Source of the DNA: Acanthornis magna
Lineage: Eukaryota > Chordata > Aves > Passeriformes > Acanthizidae
Assembly: GCA_036785705.1 (NCBI GenBank)
Contig: JAWUZG010000056.1
Coordinates: 14,516,001 to 14,580,000, forward strand
Length of the DNA stretch: 64,000 nt
Direction: 5' to 3'
Below the pieces are notes generated by a model. It saw only the letters and a program-made list of their open reading frames with translations. It ran no database searches and had not been told where the DNA came from. Below are positions 24,476 to 36,095 of this stretch, piece by piece (the stretch's first letter is position 1; every line of letters begins with the position of its first letter). A program made the translations under genes and the position numbers.

Positions 24476-27400
24476 TGGTGTATCTGCAGCTGAATGCCTC
24501 TGGAAATCTGTCAGTGATGCTCAGAATGATACAGTGATTGATTGCAGTGACAATTACACCTCTAATGAAGTCCTGATTACACAGAGAATTTACAACAGAT
24601 ATGTCTAAAATTGGTGCAAGGATCGGCTCCTTTTTCTGAAGCACCACTTAGAGCTCGATCCAAAATAGCACTTGGGTGATGTGTAATTCTGTGAGCAACA
24701 CGAGCAGCCACTCTCAGAGGGTTCACAGGACCAGCCAGCCAGCTTGTGCTTCATTTATGTTTATTATTGACCAGACTTCATCTATTTGTCACCCTATATA
24801 GTGATCAAAGACCCCAGTCCTCTCCTCTCTAGCCCACCTCAGCAAATCCTGCAGCAGAGGAATTTCCACACTCCCTCTTGCTACTTGATCCTGGACTTAT
24901 CCCTGAAAAAGGACCCAAAACACCCAGTCTGCAGCTCTGACAAAATCAGCACTCACCCAGCAACACATCCAAATGCCTGGGGACACTCAGGAGCTGAACA
25001 AACACCTCTAATGAAGTGATATAATTTTTCTAAGCTAATGAGAAGAAGGTGACCTGAGCCCACAGGTATGAACCCTAATGGACAACAAGCCGAGGAGATA
25101 AGCCCCCGCTTTCCACACGAGCTAACAGAGGTCACGCTGGCCAGAGTTTGAATCTTTCTGGCAAGCAGCTCACTGCAGCTCTACACCTGGCTGGGTTTAA
25201 TTTGTTATTTATGTCAGCTTTGCATATTTGTAAAGTTCAAGGGTTTATTGCCCTGGCCTGACCTTGCCAAGTCAGAGCTCACATGTGGTTCTCTAGTAGC
25301 AATTTCTTTCTAATAAACTTTACTTGAAAGAACATGTGTGATAGATTTTGTTGATGATTAAAAAGAATGGGGCTATGTTCATTGTTAGCCAAGCTGGTTT
25401 TGAAGTTTTGTTGGAAGTCACCTCTGTGTTCATTTTTTTAAAAATGTCCCCTTCCCCCTCACCCCTTTATTTTACTGCACACCCTAATTGTGTTTCATGT
25501 TGAAGCATGTAGCATTGTTTGTGTCTATACAGTAAAGACAATTCCCCCATGTGCTTATTAAGATCATTAAATTAAAAAACATTGTTCAAAATTGGTCTTT
25601 AATCAGAGCAGGTACAGGCACCAAAACCCTGGGCTCACACAAGAGCAGGAAAACGCAAGTCTCTGACGTATGAACGTGTAAAAATCAACGAATACCTGGC
25701 ATATTCTTTGCCAGACCCAAAGATTGTTGTTTTTAATTTGTTTTGTTTTCCCCTATTAACAAAGGAAACAAATATTTTCTGTCCCTACAGGCTGTGTAAC
25801 AGGGTACAATCCTTGCTCCATAGGAAACAACACCAAATTCCCTTCACTTTCAAAGGGCTGAGAAATTCACTCCCCCATGCTCAGGAACAAACATGCCAGT
25901 GGTTCCCTGGGAAGTGGAATTTCTAAAACCTGATATGTGACCTTTCTGCAGGGTAGGTGCTCATGTTGTGCCTGTGTTGTTTTACCCCAGTGCTCCACCG
26001 TGAGCAGCTGGGCACCGTGAAAGCTCCAGCTCCGGAGGCATTTTGGGAACTGGATAAACTGCAGGCTTTGTGCTTCTGCCCGCAGACCGATGTTTAATCC
26101 AGAGCTGCCCATCCTTCTGCCAAGGGTGGTGTGCAGTGTCCAAGTTTAAGAGTTATTGTTGGTAGATTGACAGAAAACACAATTGCATAAATCTCATTTT
26201 CTTATAAAACCCAGTTGAAAGTGTTCCAACACTGCTAGTACATCCCGAAATCCTTACTTCTCCTGCTTTATTTTCCCACAGCTTGTTATGTTTTCAGCTC
26301 AGGGCCTAATTCTAGACAGAGAACACTGAAGGAAGTTTTCATCCATGTATGACAGCAAGTTAACATGTGCTTTTGTGATTCCTGGAAGAGCACGTATGTA
26401 CAAGTACTTCCCTGAATCAACAATTTTGATTGTAAATCATTTGAGGCAGGATTGTCATTTATTAAATGTGTGTACAATGACCTGCCTGAGATCCCCAACA
26501 CTACTGTAAAATGACTAAATAAGTACATAATAGTGACATCCATGCTCTGACAGCAGCTGTGAGATTTTCCATTAAATTAAGAGCTCAAGAGGCAATTGCA
26601 ACTACTAGTCAAAGCAGGGACCAGGAAAGTGAATTTCTGGTTGTCGCTCATGGAGCAGGGTCAGGATGCCTAAAGTATCAGTTCCCTGCTCCCTCTGTCA
26701 AAAGGACACTGGATTAAGGAATTGTCAGCCTGGCATAAGCCTTTCCTTTCTTTGCTAAGTGGCAAAAGACACCAGTTTGAATTATGCTTAGCGTGGGCTG
26801 GCTGGAAAAAGCTGCAGGGCAATCAGCAATGATCAGCCCTCTGCCAACTGATTATAAAAGCTCAGCCTTCAGTCCTGTCTCAGATTTGTTTTCCCACTGC
26901 CTGTAAAACAAATCTTGAGCCTTATTGCTTGTCTTTTTGTATGGGGTGATTTTCAGAAGACCCAGGCAATTTTAGCAAACCATAAGAGACACACAGGTTT
27001 ATATGTATATATAAAACTTCAAATGTTTCTTTCTCTCTTTTCTTTAGCTTCTCTGTTCCTTTGGCACCACTCCTATTTCTATGTTCTGTTTCTGATGTCT
27101 TATCATCATATTCACTGTCCTTACCTTTCCCATCTCTTTTTTTCCTTCAAATTCTTCCCCCCTGAAAATTTCACATCTTTTTAGCTCTAAATGTCCTTTC
27201 CTGGCCCAACTAACACCACACATTTTTATTCAGATAATATCTGTTTCTCCTCTTACAAATTTTGTTTATAATGTTCTCACTTAAAATGCAAAAGATAGTT
27301 TGGCAAGAGCACATTTTTGCAAAGAATAATAAAATTAAGGAGAACCAAAGCCAACCACAAAGCCCCATGTAGGCAAAGAGGTACAACCAAGAGTACAGCA

Positions 27401-27560
27401 AAACTGGAGTTTCCAAAACAAACTGGAAAAGTTTCATCAAAGTCCCAGCCCTTATCCTTAATTGGACACCCTGGTGTTTGAAAGGGCTTGGTGGAAAATA
27501 AAACAAATGTGCCTATTGTTCTTAGAATAAGTATTGCAATAATAATCATTCTTTAAGCAT
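24476..27560. other. Non-coding DNA
   Basis: No gene or named repeat is recognised. The 16-mer ACACCTCTAATGAAGT recurs at 24556 and 25012, which is compatible with chance. Around 27001-27017 there is a short TATA-rich run. A plus-strand frame at 26915-27184 is hydrophobic because of a T-rich stretch and has no recognisable product. Confidence 0.55.
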
Positions 27561-27690
27561 CAGTAGTGCCTTTCATCTAAGGACCATAAAGCACAGTGCC
27601 AACATGAATGAAAAGCCTCTCGGTGTTCCTATAAACAACATAGGCATTTTAGACCCATTTTTAACAGAAGAGTGAGGCCCAGGTAAGATA
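27561..27690 (+). repeat. Ancient L3/MIR-type repeat fragment
   Basis: It begins with 'tagtgcctttcatctaaggacc', which parallels the 'tagcgcctttcatccaaaggatc' head of this old element. Then come 'aaagcacagtgcc', 'ttttagacccatttttaacag' and a GAGTGAGGCCCAGGTAAG segment in the place of 'actgaggcacagagaggt'. Order and spacing fit, and divergence is high. Confidence 0.55.
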
Positions 27691-28589
27691 ATAGCAATTT
27701 TATTTTAGCATTTGCTGTTCGTTACTTAATTCTGTGTGTATTTAGGCCCTGCTGTATTACTTGATTTTCACAAGTGTTAAACATCCCTGGTTTCAATGGC
27801 TCTTAGCATGCAGCAATTCTCAAACTCAGGTTCTGCTTTAGTCACTTTAAAAGTCCGTGCTTACATCCTGTTGTCTGCAGATCTCTGCCAGGATCAGACC
27901 ACACATTTGTGCAAGCACTGGAGGAATTTAAGGCTCCTACACCCTTCATCTACACACAATTTTCATAGTATAGCCAATGTCCTGTGAAGACCTAGGCATA
28001 GTCTTCTCTTTCAGCATGAGCAGTTCTATTCAATGCCGTACTGAACACAGTGAATACAGTTGATTCAGCGGGCTGAGATTTGTACAGGATTGGGTCTCAC
28101 ATATTTCCTTTCTAGTCTTTAGAAGCTCTCAGATGGCTTCACATACTCAGCCAAGGGTTTAAAATATGAAATGTAGCTAAATCCCCACAAACCCTTGTTA
28201 TATCAACCTTTGCTATCTCCTCAGTGATTGGTTAAGAAATTTGTAAGCAGAATTTCCCAGGCTTAATCAGAAGCTTTCAGCCTCACTCCCAGCCAATCCA
28301 AGTGCTAAACACAACACTGCCCAATTTATTTTTTAACAAGGTTCTCTACTATTGAAACCAGTATGAAGTGCAATTATGGGCTTAACATTCAACTGTTAAA
28401 TTATCCTCCCAACATCTTTCCAGGCCACTCTCTCAGCTCTTCAGAAGAATATTTTATTGGAAAGGGTAAATGTATAAAAATCTACTGTTAAAACACTCAA
28501 CAAATCTCCCCTGTCAGGCCAGTAAACTGTAGTCCACCCACTCTGATCTGAGATTGCTGTTTCTCTGCTCCCCCTTCCCCACCTCCCTT
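27691..28589. other. Non-coding DNA
   Basis: This is AT-rich unique-looking DNA. No gene, repeat or striking motif cluster is recognised. Confidence 0.55.
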
Positions 28590-28880
28590 TTCTTTGTTTA
28601 AAATATGCTGACCACACAGTGACCTCTCGTAACCCATTGGTCGAAAATTACAACCAGCCACACAAACAAGCAGCTCGAGGTCAGAAAGAGCAGGGTCTGC
28701 TAAAAGTTAGTAATCATACATTAATTCCCTGACATAATTAATCAAAATGAACCACCGTTATCTTGCGCGGAACCTTTAACCTATTACAAAGGGGTCAATT
28801 TGCAAACCACTTGAGCATGGGAGTTTGGTACAAATAGCATACTCCCTTCATCTGGGATGCCCTAAGTAGGCAAAAATGCC
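28590..28880. promoter_or_regulatory. Candidate conserved regulatory block
   Basis: The block is repeat-free and holds several factor-binding words close together: CCATTGG (inverted CCAAT-type) at 28634-28640, a nuclear-receptor half-site AGGTCA at 28678-28683 followed by a GGGTC, TAATTAATCA at 28735-28744, and the CpG-containing GCGCGG near 28766. The local texture differs from its repeat-derived surroundings. It is a good candidate for a conserved element, but no alignment was possible. Confidence 0.3.
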
Positions 28881-29324
28881 TTTGAAGTCCCAAATCTACT
28901 AGATTTAGATATAATTTCATCAATCAAGTTAAAAGGCTGCCTTCTCTCCAAAAAGGATTTCATGTAGATCTGTCATCTAGCTCTGTTCAGTGGGTGACTG
29001 AAAATCCATTTGTTAGGCTCTTTTTGTCAGGATGGAGTAGGCTGCAGTTGGCTCTACATGTCAAAATAGCTGAAAGTTTATCAAATTGAAGGCTAAGAGG
29101 CATGATTTGTGTTAGAACCTGCGCTGGTCTGGTGAAGGAAGCAGTAAATCTCAGCTTTGTTATGCCAATCAGCTCCAATTCTGGAACTTAATTGTGTTTT
29201 CATTTGATATGACTATAATTACATCTATATAGTGCATGCAGCTATTCACTGGGAATCAGAAACAGCACTTCACACATTTGTACAGCTACCAGGACCATGC
29301 TGCCTTATGATCCTTTATGCTCTC
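28881..29324. other. Non-coding DNA
   Basis: Nothing is recognised. The right part may already belong to the degraded old repeat that follows. Confidence 0.45.
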
Positions 29325-29600
29325 ACCCAAGCAAAGTCCCTGTGAAATAGCAGGATCTCCATCTTGCTTAAACCCCTAAGAAACTTAACCCTGATCTTTA
29401 AAGGGATTTTAGTGCTCAGTTCCTTTTCAGATCTTAAATTCCTGCTGAAATCAGCATGAATCACGCATCTTGTCAGGAATCAGGGGGCTAAGCACTTTTA
29501 GGATTTGGGTTTAAATGGCATGTCCAAGGTCACACAGGAGGAACTTGCAGCAGAGAGGGGAGCAGAATCCAGGTCTCTGAAGTCCACTGAATCAACCTTC
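29325..29600 (+). repeat. Ancient L3/MIR-type repeat fragments
   Basis: Words such as 'gtccctgtgaaatagcagg' and 'ctccatcttgctta' match the 'ccctgtgaggtag...ccccattttaca' part of the old tail. After an intervening stretch comes 'tgtccaaggtcacacaggagg', then 'cagcagagaggggagcagaatccaggtctctga', matching 'cccaaggtcacacag...gcagagc...gaacccaggtctcct'. The terminal part is clear. The middle may hold a second inserted old repeat. Confidence 0.65.
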
Positions 29601-30741
29601 CTCCATCAGCTTTAAGATCCCTACAGTCCACGGAGTCTCCCTCGAGTGTTTTCTAATCCACTTTCATATGCACCAATACAAACACTCATCCGTATGTATA
29701 TCTAATGTATTTATTTATTGCATGCAAGAACAGATGAGCTGTAGAGTTTTAGAAGAATATCATCTTATCAGTGATACCATATGTCACACAGGTGAACCTC
29801 AAGGGGTTTACGATGTTACCAAAACCCCAAAACAGAATTAATTTTAAGCCATTTGCTGAATCTCATTTTCTGTGCCATATAATATATGAGCACAACAAAG
29901 GTGTCAAATATATTTTAAATTACTTTATATAAGCATTAGTGCAACAACTGCATTTGGAAAGTATCACACCTACTTAAAAAGTTTCTGGGAAATGTAAAAC
30001 AAAGTCATTGTTAAGGTCAGCGTTTTAGCAGAGGTCACTTGAACTACAATTCCCAATATGCACATGGAGTTGACATGTCTGGCTTTTAAAACAAAATCAC
30101 AATTCATCATCTGAGCGTCAGATCTGTGGCTTATGAGTTCCTGGTGTCTGAATGATTATGACACTTATAAAGTATATTTTATTATTACAGCCCACTCATT
30201 GCCACTCTCCATATGTGAAGTGATGGATATTTTAAATGTAATTCTACTTATTTATATTTATATCTTACTACTGACAGGTAAAAAGCATCAACAAATCACT
30301 GCAATTTTTAACTAGTCAGAGACAAGATTTATTTTTAGTATAGTTAGCATGCACGCTGTGGTTATTAGGAAGAATGATTCCCACTCAGAGGATCATTGTT
30401 TAGTCATGTTTAATTAAAATAAACAATAAAAAAATAAAAAAGCAATGTCAAAACATTCAAAAATATCACAGAAAGGTAAAAGAGACAATGGTAGAGACAG
30501 ATATCAAGATAAGTCTTTGTGTGAAAGGGGCCAGAGTGTGCTCAACTCTCTGCCTTGATCTGATGTGGTTGTGCCCAGCCAAGAGCCAGGAACTGCCACA
30601 ATTTCCAGTGCTGGAAGTGACCACTGGAAATTAAAAGGATAAAAATGTCTCTAACGAGAAGAAATGAGATTGCCTGCAACAAAGTGCTTCTTCAGATTGC
30701 TGTCTTTTCCAGTGTGTGGACAACATGCCGGACAAAAAGCT
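29601..30741. other. Non-coding DNA
   Basis: AT-rich DNA with no recognisable gene. It includes the A-rich tract at 30416-30444. Confidence 0.55.
30416..30444. repeat. A-rich low-complexity tract
   Basis: AAAATAAACAATAAAAAAATAAAAAA-type sequence, a short simple tract. Confidence 0.75.
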
Positions 30742-31056
30742 GGAGTTGTTCGGCATGGAGATGAGAAGGCTCTGGGGAGGCCTTGTTTTGGCCTTCCAGT
30801 ACTTAAAAGAGAGCAAAAAAAAGGAGAGGGAGAGTGATTTTACACAGACAGAGGGTGATAGGAGAAGGGGAATGGTTTTAAGCTAGAAGAGGACAGATTT
30901 AGAATAGATGTCAGGAAGTTTTTTACTCAGGGGGTGGTGAGACACTAGAAACCAGTTGCCCAGAGAAGCTGCGGATGCACCATCCCTGCAGCGGGGTTGG
31001 AACCACATGATCCTTTAAGTCCATTCCAAACCAAACTCTCTCTATGATTCCATGAA
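30742..31056 (+). mobile_element. CR1 LINE 3' end with internal deletion
   Basis: The CR1 wording is clear: 'gttgttcggcatggagatgag', 'aaggctctggggaggcc', 'ggccttccagtacttaaaag', 'gataggagaaggggaatgg', 'agatgtcaggaag', 'ggtggtgagacactag', 'gttgcccagagaagctg', and the terminal 'ctatgattccatga'. Compared with the usual arrangement, and with the other copy at 16611, the piece from just after 'catccctg' to just before 'cagcggggttgg' is shortened by roughly 70-80 bases. The 174-codon minus-strand frame over this area is an artefact of the repeat. Confidence 0.95.
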
Positions 31057-34000
31057 AATGAGGGATGCTGTGGTCCTGCAGCTTTTCTCCTTCCAGATTT
31101 AAAAACCACAGCTCAACACCCAAAGTGCAGATAGCGCTGAGGATGCTTCCTCCTCCTCCTCCCCATTTCAAAAATCCTTTTGCACCTAAGTTTTGCAGCT
31201 GCTCCTGCTCACAACTCAGTGCATTCCTCTCAAAAAGAGCAGTGCTGGACATGCACTGAAGGGTGGGATCAAGGGCCACGGTGGGAATTCTGGGCAGCTC
31301 TTTGCCATGGGATAGTACAGCCCTAGGAATGCTGACAAATTGTTGGCTAGGTAATTGCAGGTCTCTCAAAAGAAAATTGGGAAAAAAATAAAATTTCTTC
31401 TCCCAAGGAAACGGGTTCTTTGCTCCATGGCCAGTCCCCAAGTACATGAGCTGAATGACTCTTCATAGGGAAATTTTGTAGATTAACAGAAAACTTTGAG
31501 GCTTATCTCTACTTCACTCCACTTGACTCCAGCAAGTCACCACATGCTCTAGTGCAAACTACTGAAACCCTCACTTAGCATGTGTGTAAAATGAATATAA
31601 CTATAATTAATGACCTCCAGGGTCTCTGGTAAAACCATTTAGCATTTGTCAGGCACTTTGTGGGCTTTTGGGTCAAAAACAATAAGTGCAAGGTAGCATT
31701 AGGAAGAGTTTCATCCTCAAGTTTTAATAATATATAATAGCAGGATCTTTGAGTAACAAATAAAATCAGATTGCAGGAATGTGTAACATAGAAAATGTGA
31801 CTTGACACACATGGAAATAGACTTTGGGGTGTGTAACATGTAAATGTTTTTACACCTGATTGTACATAGGTAACTTCTGTTGCTGTTATCAGAAGGAAAA
31901 CGAGTGTGAAATCACCAATTGCAGCAACTCCCTGACAATGGCTGGTTGCTCTGAAGTTTGAGTTACCTTGAACTGTTTCGGTGATGTAACTTGAAGGACA
32001 AAAAGGTTGCTGGTAGCTCATTCAGCAAAACTGTCCAGGCTGCAAAGTCTTGTGAGTCACACTCCAGAGCATCTGCAAGGAAAAACACATTACATTTTCC
32101 AGGCCACCAAAGTTCCTGCTCAAAGTGGGAAACTCACACATGTTCAATCCATTCCCTCCCCCACACCCCCTGTCTCAACTCCTATGGGATAGGGAGTTTA
32201 TTAGTTAATACTTGAGCTTAAATCTTCGTCTGAGGAAGTGATGAGCATCTAAGTCTCTCCTCCCTTCTTGCACAGAGATGAAAGTTTCTTCGCTGGCCTG
32301 TTCACTCCAACCTCCCCCTTCCTGGAAGAGATGAATCCCTGCTGAAGAAATCTGAAACCTCTGGCCACCCAGCATATCCTTCAGAAATAAAAGCATCTTC
32401 TCTGAGAAAATGCATGCATGGAACGGAGCACAATGCAAGGCAAGCTCTGCTTGCACAGAGCTGTAGGAAATGAAAGGTAAAAGCCAAAAAAGCCAAACGG
32501 AGTTGTGTTAAGATAACAACAGGACATTGTTTTGATCCCAGGAGATCCTGTGGTTTTTCTTTTTAATAGTGTCACTTAGAGTAACTTATAAGGGAGGCAG
32601 GGAAGGTGACACAATTTTATAACTCTGCAGGGGCTTCACACCATGGGACAAGATTCCTATTGTACTGAGGAGTATTGGAAAGAAAAGGGGGAAAAGAGAA
32701 AAAAAGAGCTTGCAAAGCAGATCTAAAATTACACCTATTCTCAAGGAAGATACAAATCTAGGCCAGAAGGATTGCTCATTACAATGAACTCCTAGGAACT
32801 TTTCTAGCAAATGCTTCACAGGTATTTATCAACCTAGCTGAGGGCAGGTGAGTGGGAGCAGGAAAAAAATCGGCCTGCTTTCTCCCCACAAAACTCTCAG
32901 CCTAGTTTCCACAGTGGATCACGGTTTGTTTTCTATTTCCCCCTGTTCAAAATTTGTTAGAATCCCCCAGTTAATGGGAAGGGTATGGCAGGGACACGAT
33001 AGAAAGACAGGAAATTTCAGATGTAACTAATTCGCATGACTTTCCCACACAAGATCATGTTCAGGCAAACACAAAAACAACGTTTTAGCTAACAAGGGCA
33101 AAGTAAAAACAGCAGAGAGGGTTTGCAGAGACTGTCTGTGCATTACACCCAGGGCTGGATCAGTCTCTTGAGGTGCAGCCCCAGTACACTTCTCCTGATC
33201 CAGATCCCTGCATTTCACATTGTTTACTGCAATCAGTCTCTGCTTGATGTGTTTCTCACTTGAGCAGCTCCCTTTGCCCAGCTGCACCCCACATGGATGC
33301 AGGACACTCCTGAAGTTGTTTCTTTATTTCAGTAATACAAAATCATGCCGTCAACAGTGTCTTTTCAGTTATTCTTTCCTCTTTGCTATCAATTTTAACA
33401 GAGGTGGACACAATCCATAGAACCAGGGAGCTCTGGAGCACTCGAGGCAGCTGCTGTACCCCGTACAGGTATGGACAATAACTAACAAATTGGTTCCAAA
33501 TTTCAATCCACAAAAGTTGGAACGAACCAAAGATGTTGCTGTCCTCTTACAAGAAAAAAAATCATAAACAGTTGAACCCAAAATAACAGAAAACAGGCAG
33601 ATTCAAAAGAGAGAAACAAAATCCAACAAAACTGTGTGGGCATCTGTGATTTTTAAACTATAATGTAAATCTGTGACAATAATTACAGTGGGATGGCCCT
33701 AATGTCTCACTATTATTACTTTGAAGGTCTTTAAAGATCTTTATCTGAGCTAATTTCAGCTATTGGGTACAGAACTTCTTTTATTCCCTTCCCACTCTGC
33801 ATCACACAATGCTCTTTTTGGTGTTTCCGTTCACACAGCGGGCACTGATCCCTGCTAGGAGAGGTGTCAAAACTTCTAATAAAATGACTGCTCACGCAGA
33901 AAGTCTCACAGCTGAAATTTTGGAGTCGTACAAACTCCCACACAAAGCAGTGCTGTCAGATCAGATTGCAAGGTGTCAGTTTACCCAATTCAAACCTGAG

Positions 34001-36017
34001 GTTCTATGAAAAAAATGCACAACAACCCCCCCCTACACACACACACACAAATGGAAAATGTCAATCAAAAGTAATTAATAGTTTTCCTTCCTCTTTCGCA
34101 CTCCAAAGAATGCCATGAGACAATATTCTGTGAGCTCAAATGACTGATGAATAACATTCACTCAAAAATCACACGCGTGGTAAAATATTCACAGGAATTG
34201 TCAGTGGTACCTGAAGACTTCTATTCCAGACACACGACTACCCCAAATTGCTCTGCAGTTTCTGTGCTGAAATGTGCTGTGCAATGTAAAGTTTGGGAGG
34301 TGACAGAAGGCGTCAGTACAGATGGGGAGGACAGATGTGGGGTTAAGCCAGATGTGAGGGAAAGAGCTTGGGGGCAGATTTGAGCCTTCAGCACCTCCCA
34401 TTTACGTCAAGCAACTGTGAATGATCTCATTTCCCAAGTCATCTGGGGCAAAATATGGCTTTGTGTAGAGGAGCCAATACCTATGGGAACTTTTTAAAAA
34501 AATAAAGAATCATACTGAGCTTAACTAAGACCTGAAGAGCTTTAAACCAAGCTCCTTCAAGCTGAAAGACCAAGTTCTTCAATTATCCAGCAATATCTGG
34601 ATAAAAGGGCAGTAGTACAAGTTGCTGGTTCTTCAGCTTGACATCAGACAGTGCACCAAGTCCTGCAAGGCTAGTTTGTATTTTATTTTCAATATTTAGT
34701 TTATACTTAATTTCCAATATTTGGGTATGGATTTACTCACACGCAGGGTTGCCCACAGGTTGGCTCTCTAGCTGCACATCACCCTCACGTGTGAGTTCTC
34801 CCTAACTCCCTTCACTCAAACTGATCTGACTTAGCCAAGAGAGCTTATTAAAACTGTTTTGCAATTTTTTCCTTGCCATTTCCCATTCAGTTCCCCGTGT
34901 AAAGGCATGATCCTGAAAAGATTTATGTTTAAGCATTACTTACCCAAGTAATCTCCTTAAAGTCAACTGAATGGCAAAGAGGGGTTTCTCAACACAACCT
35001 GCTGGAGCCCTTTTGCACAATTATGGGCACTAAATGACTCTGCATCATTCCCTCTCACCACATAACACCTGCGTTGTTTTATGGACAGATGCCATTTATA
35101 TGTTTTGGATTTTTCCCAAACCTTTTTTTTTTTTCCCCACCACAAGTTTTAACCTGTTGACTGTAATACTCTTGATACATCCTTAATCTACTCTGAGTAG
35201 TAAGAAGTGTGGGATACAGGTAGCTCCTCCCAGCCTACTTGCAGGCAATCTGGTGGCAAGAGGACCTCTACTCTGGATATCTTTAAAGCACCAGGTCTGT
35301 AAGTTGTTGCTGCTGTCGTAACCCCATAAAGCTCTTTTCTTTTGTTCTCTTCTTGAGACTGGTTCCTAGTACCCTTCAGACATTTTATTGATCTTTCTCC
35401 CCCTCTAGCTCATACATGCTAATTGTACCTCTGTAGCAAAACAATCTTATTATCATGTTAATTAGTGGGAGGGTTGTTGAGGGTTTCCAGTTCATTACCT
35501 GCTAATTTCAAGATAAATGAATCCACAGGTTACTAAGTAAATAAGGTCACCTATCAAGTACTTGTAAACGTGTTTGTAAACAAGGAGGGGAGATGGGGAG
35601 CGAGAGAAAGGGAAGTATGTTCAGCGTGGATGGTGGGAAGAAGCTTTGGATACGGATTTGGCATCCCATGCTGGGGTGACTCCATTTCCCTTGAACTCAT
35701 TTGTAATGGAAAGCGAATGTTTGCTGTCCACCTGGTTCCCCAGTGGGACGTTTCCTCCTGCAACTACTTTGTGAGCTCAAAGGGCTCTTTGTGAGCAGAT
35801 TACTCACTCGGAGGTTTGGTTGATTGTTGCTGCCTTTTGTGGTGAGAGCCAGGAGTGAGGACATGCACTAGGAAATACAGCACCAAAGGGGGAAGAAAAA
35901 AGCATGGTAGTGTGAGTCACAGAAACCTCCCCCTCCACATGGCTCAGGGTTATTCATATTGCCTTTATACACAGGGCACCAGCACAAAGGAATTCAATGG
36001 GAGAGGGGAAATAAACA
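31057..36017. other. Non-coding DNA
   Basis: About 5 kb without a recognisable gene. A short CTC-type triplet run lies near 31146-31164, a T-run at 35123-35134 and a small C/(AC)n tract at 34026-34050. Open frames on both strands are short and overlapping. No transposon is recognised. Confidence 0.55.
34026..34050. repeat. Short C-run and (AC)n microsatellite
   Basis: Eight C residues are followed, after a T, by about seven AC units. Likely a length-variable simple repeat. Confidence 0.85.
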
Positions 36018-36095
36018 GTCAGATCCTCTGCTGGGGTAAAGTGACATGGGGCTTTGAAATCTGTGCCTTTACACCACACCCCAAATCTCCAGGAA
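36018..36095. repeat. Ancient palindromic repeat fragment
   Basis: 'cagatcctctgctggggtaaag' is mirrored about 30 bases later by 'gcctttacaccacaccccaaatct'. This is the layout of an old sauropsid element whose two arms read roughly 'agatcctcagctggtgtaaa' and 'tttacaccagctgaggatct' around a central 'ccattgacttcaatgg'-like core. The arms are diverged but in the right order and orientation. The family name is not known to me. Confidence 0.5.

Noticed and set aside
24556..25027. Exact 16-mer ACACCTCTAATGAAGT at two places
   Set aside because: In a 64-kb window roughly one such exact pair may arise by chance, and the flanks do not match.
30923..31447. 174-codon minus-strand open frame
   Set aside because: Its 3' part is antisense CR1 sequence and its remainder has no recognisable domain.
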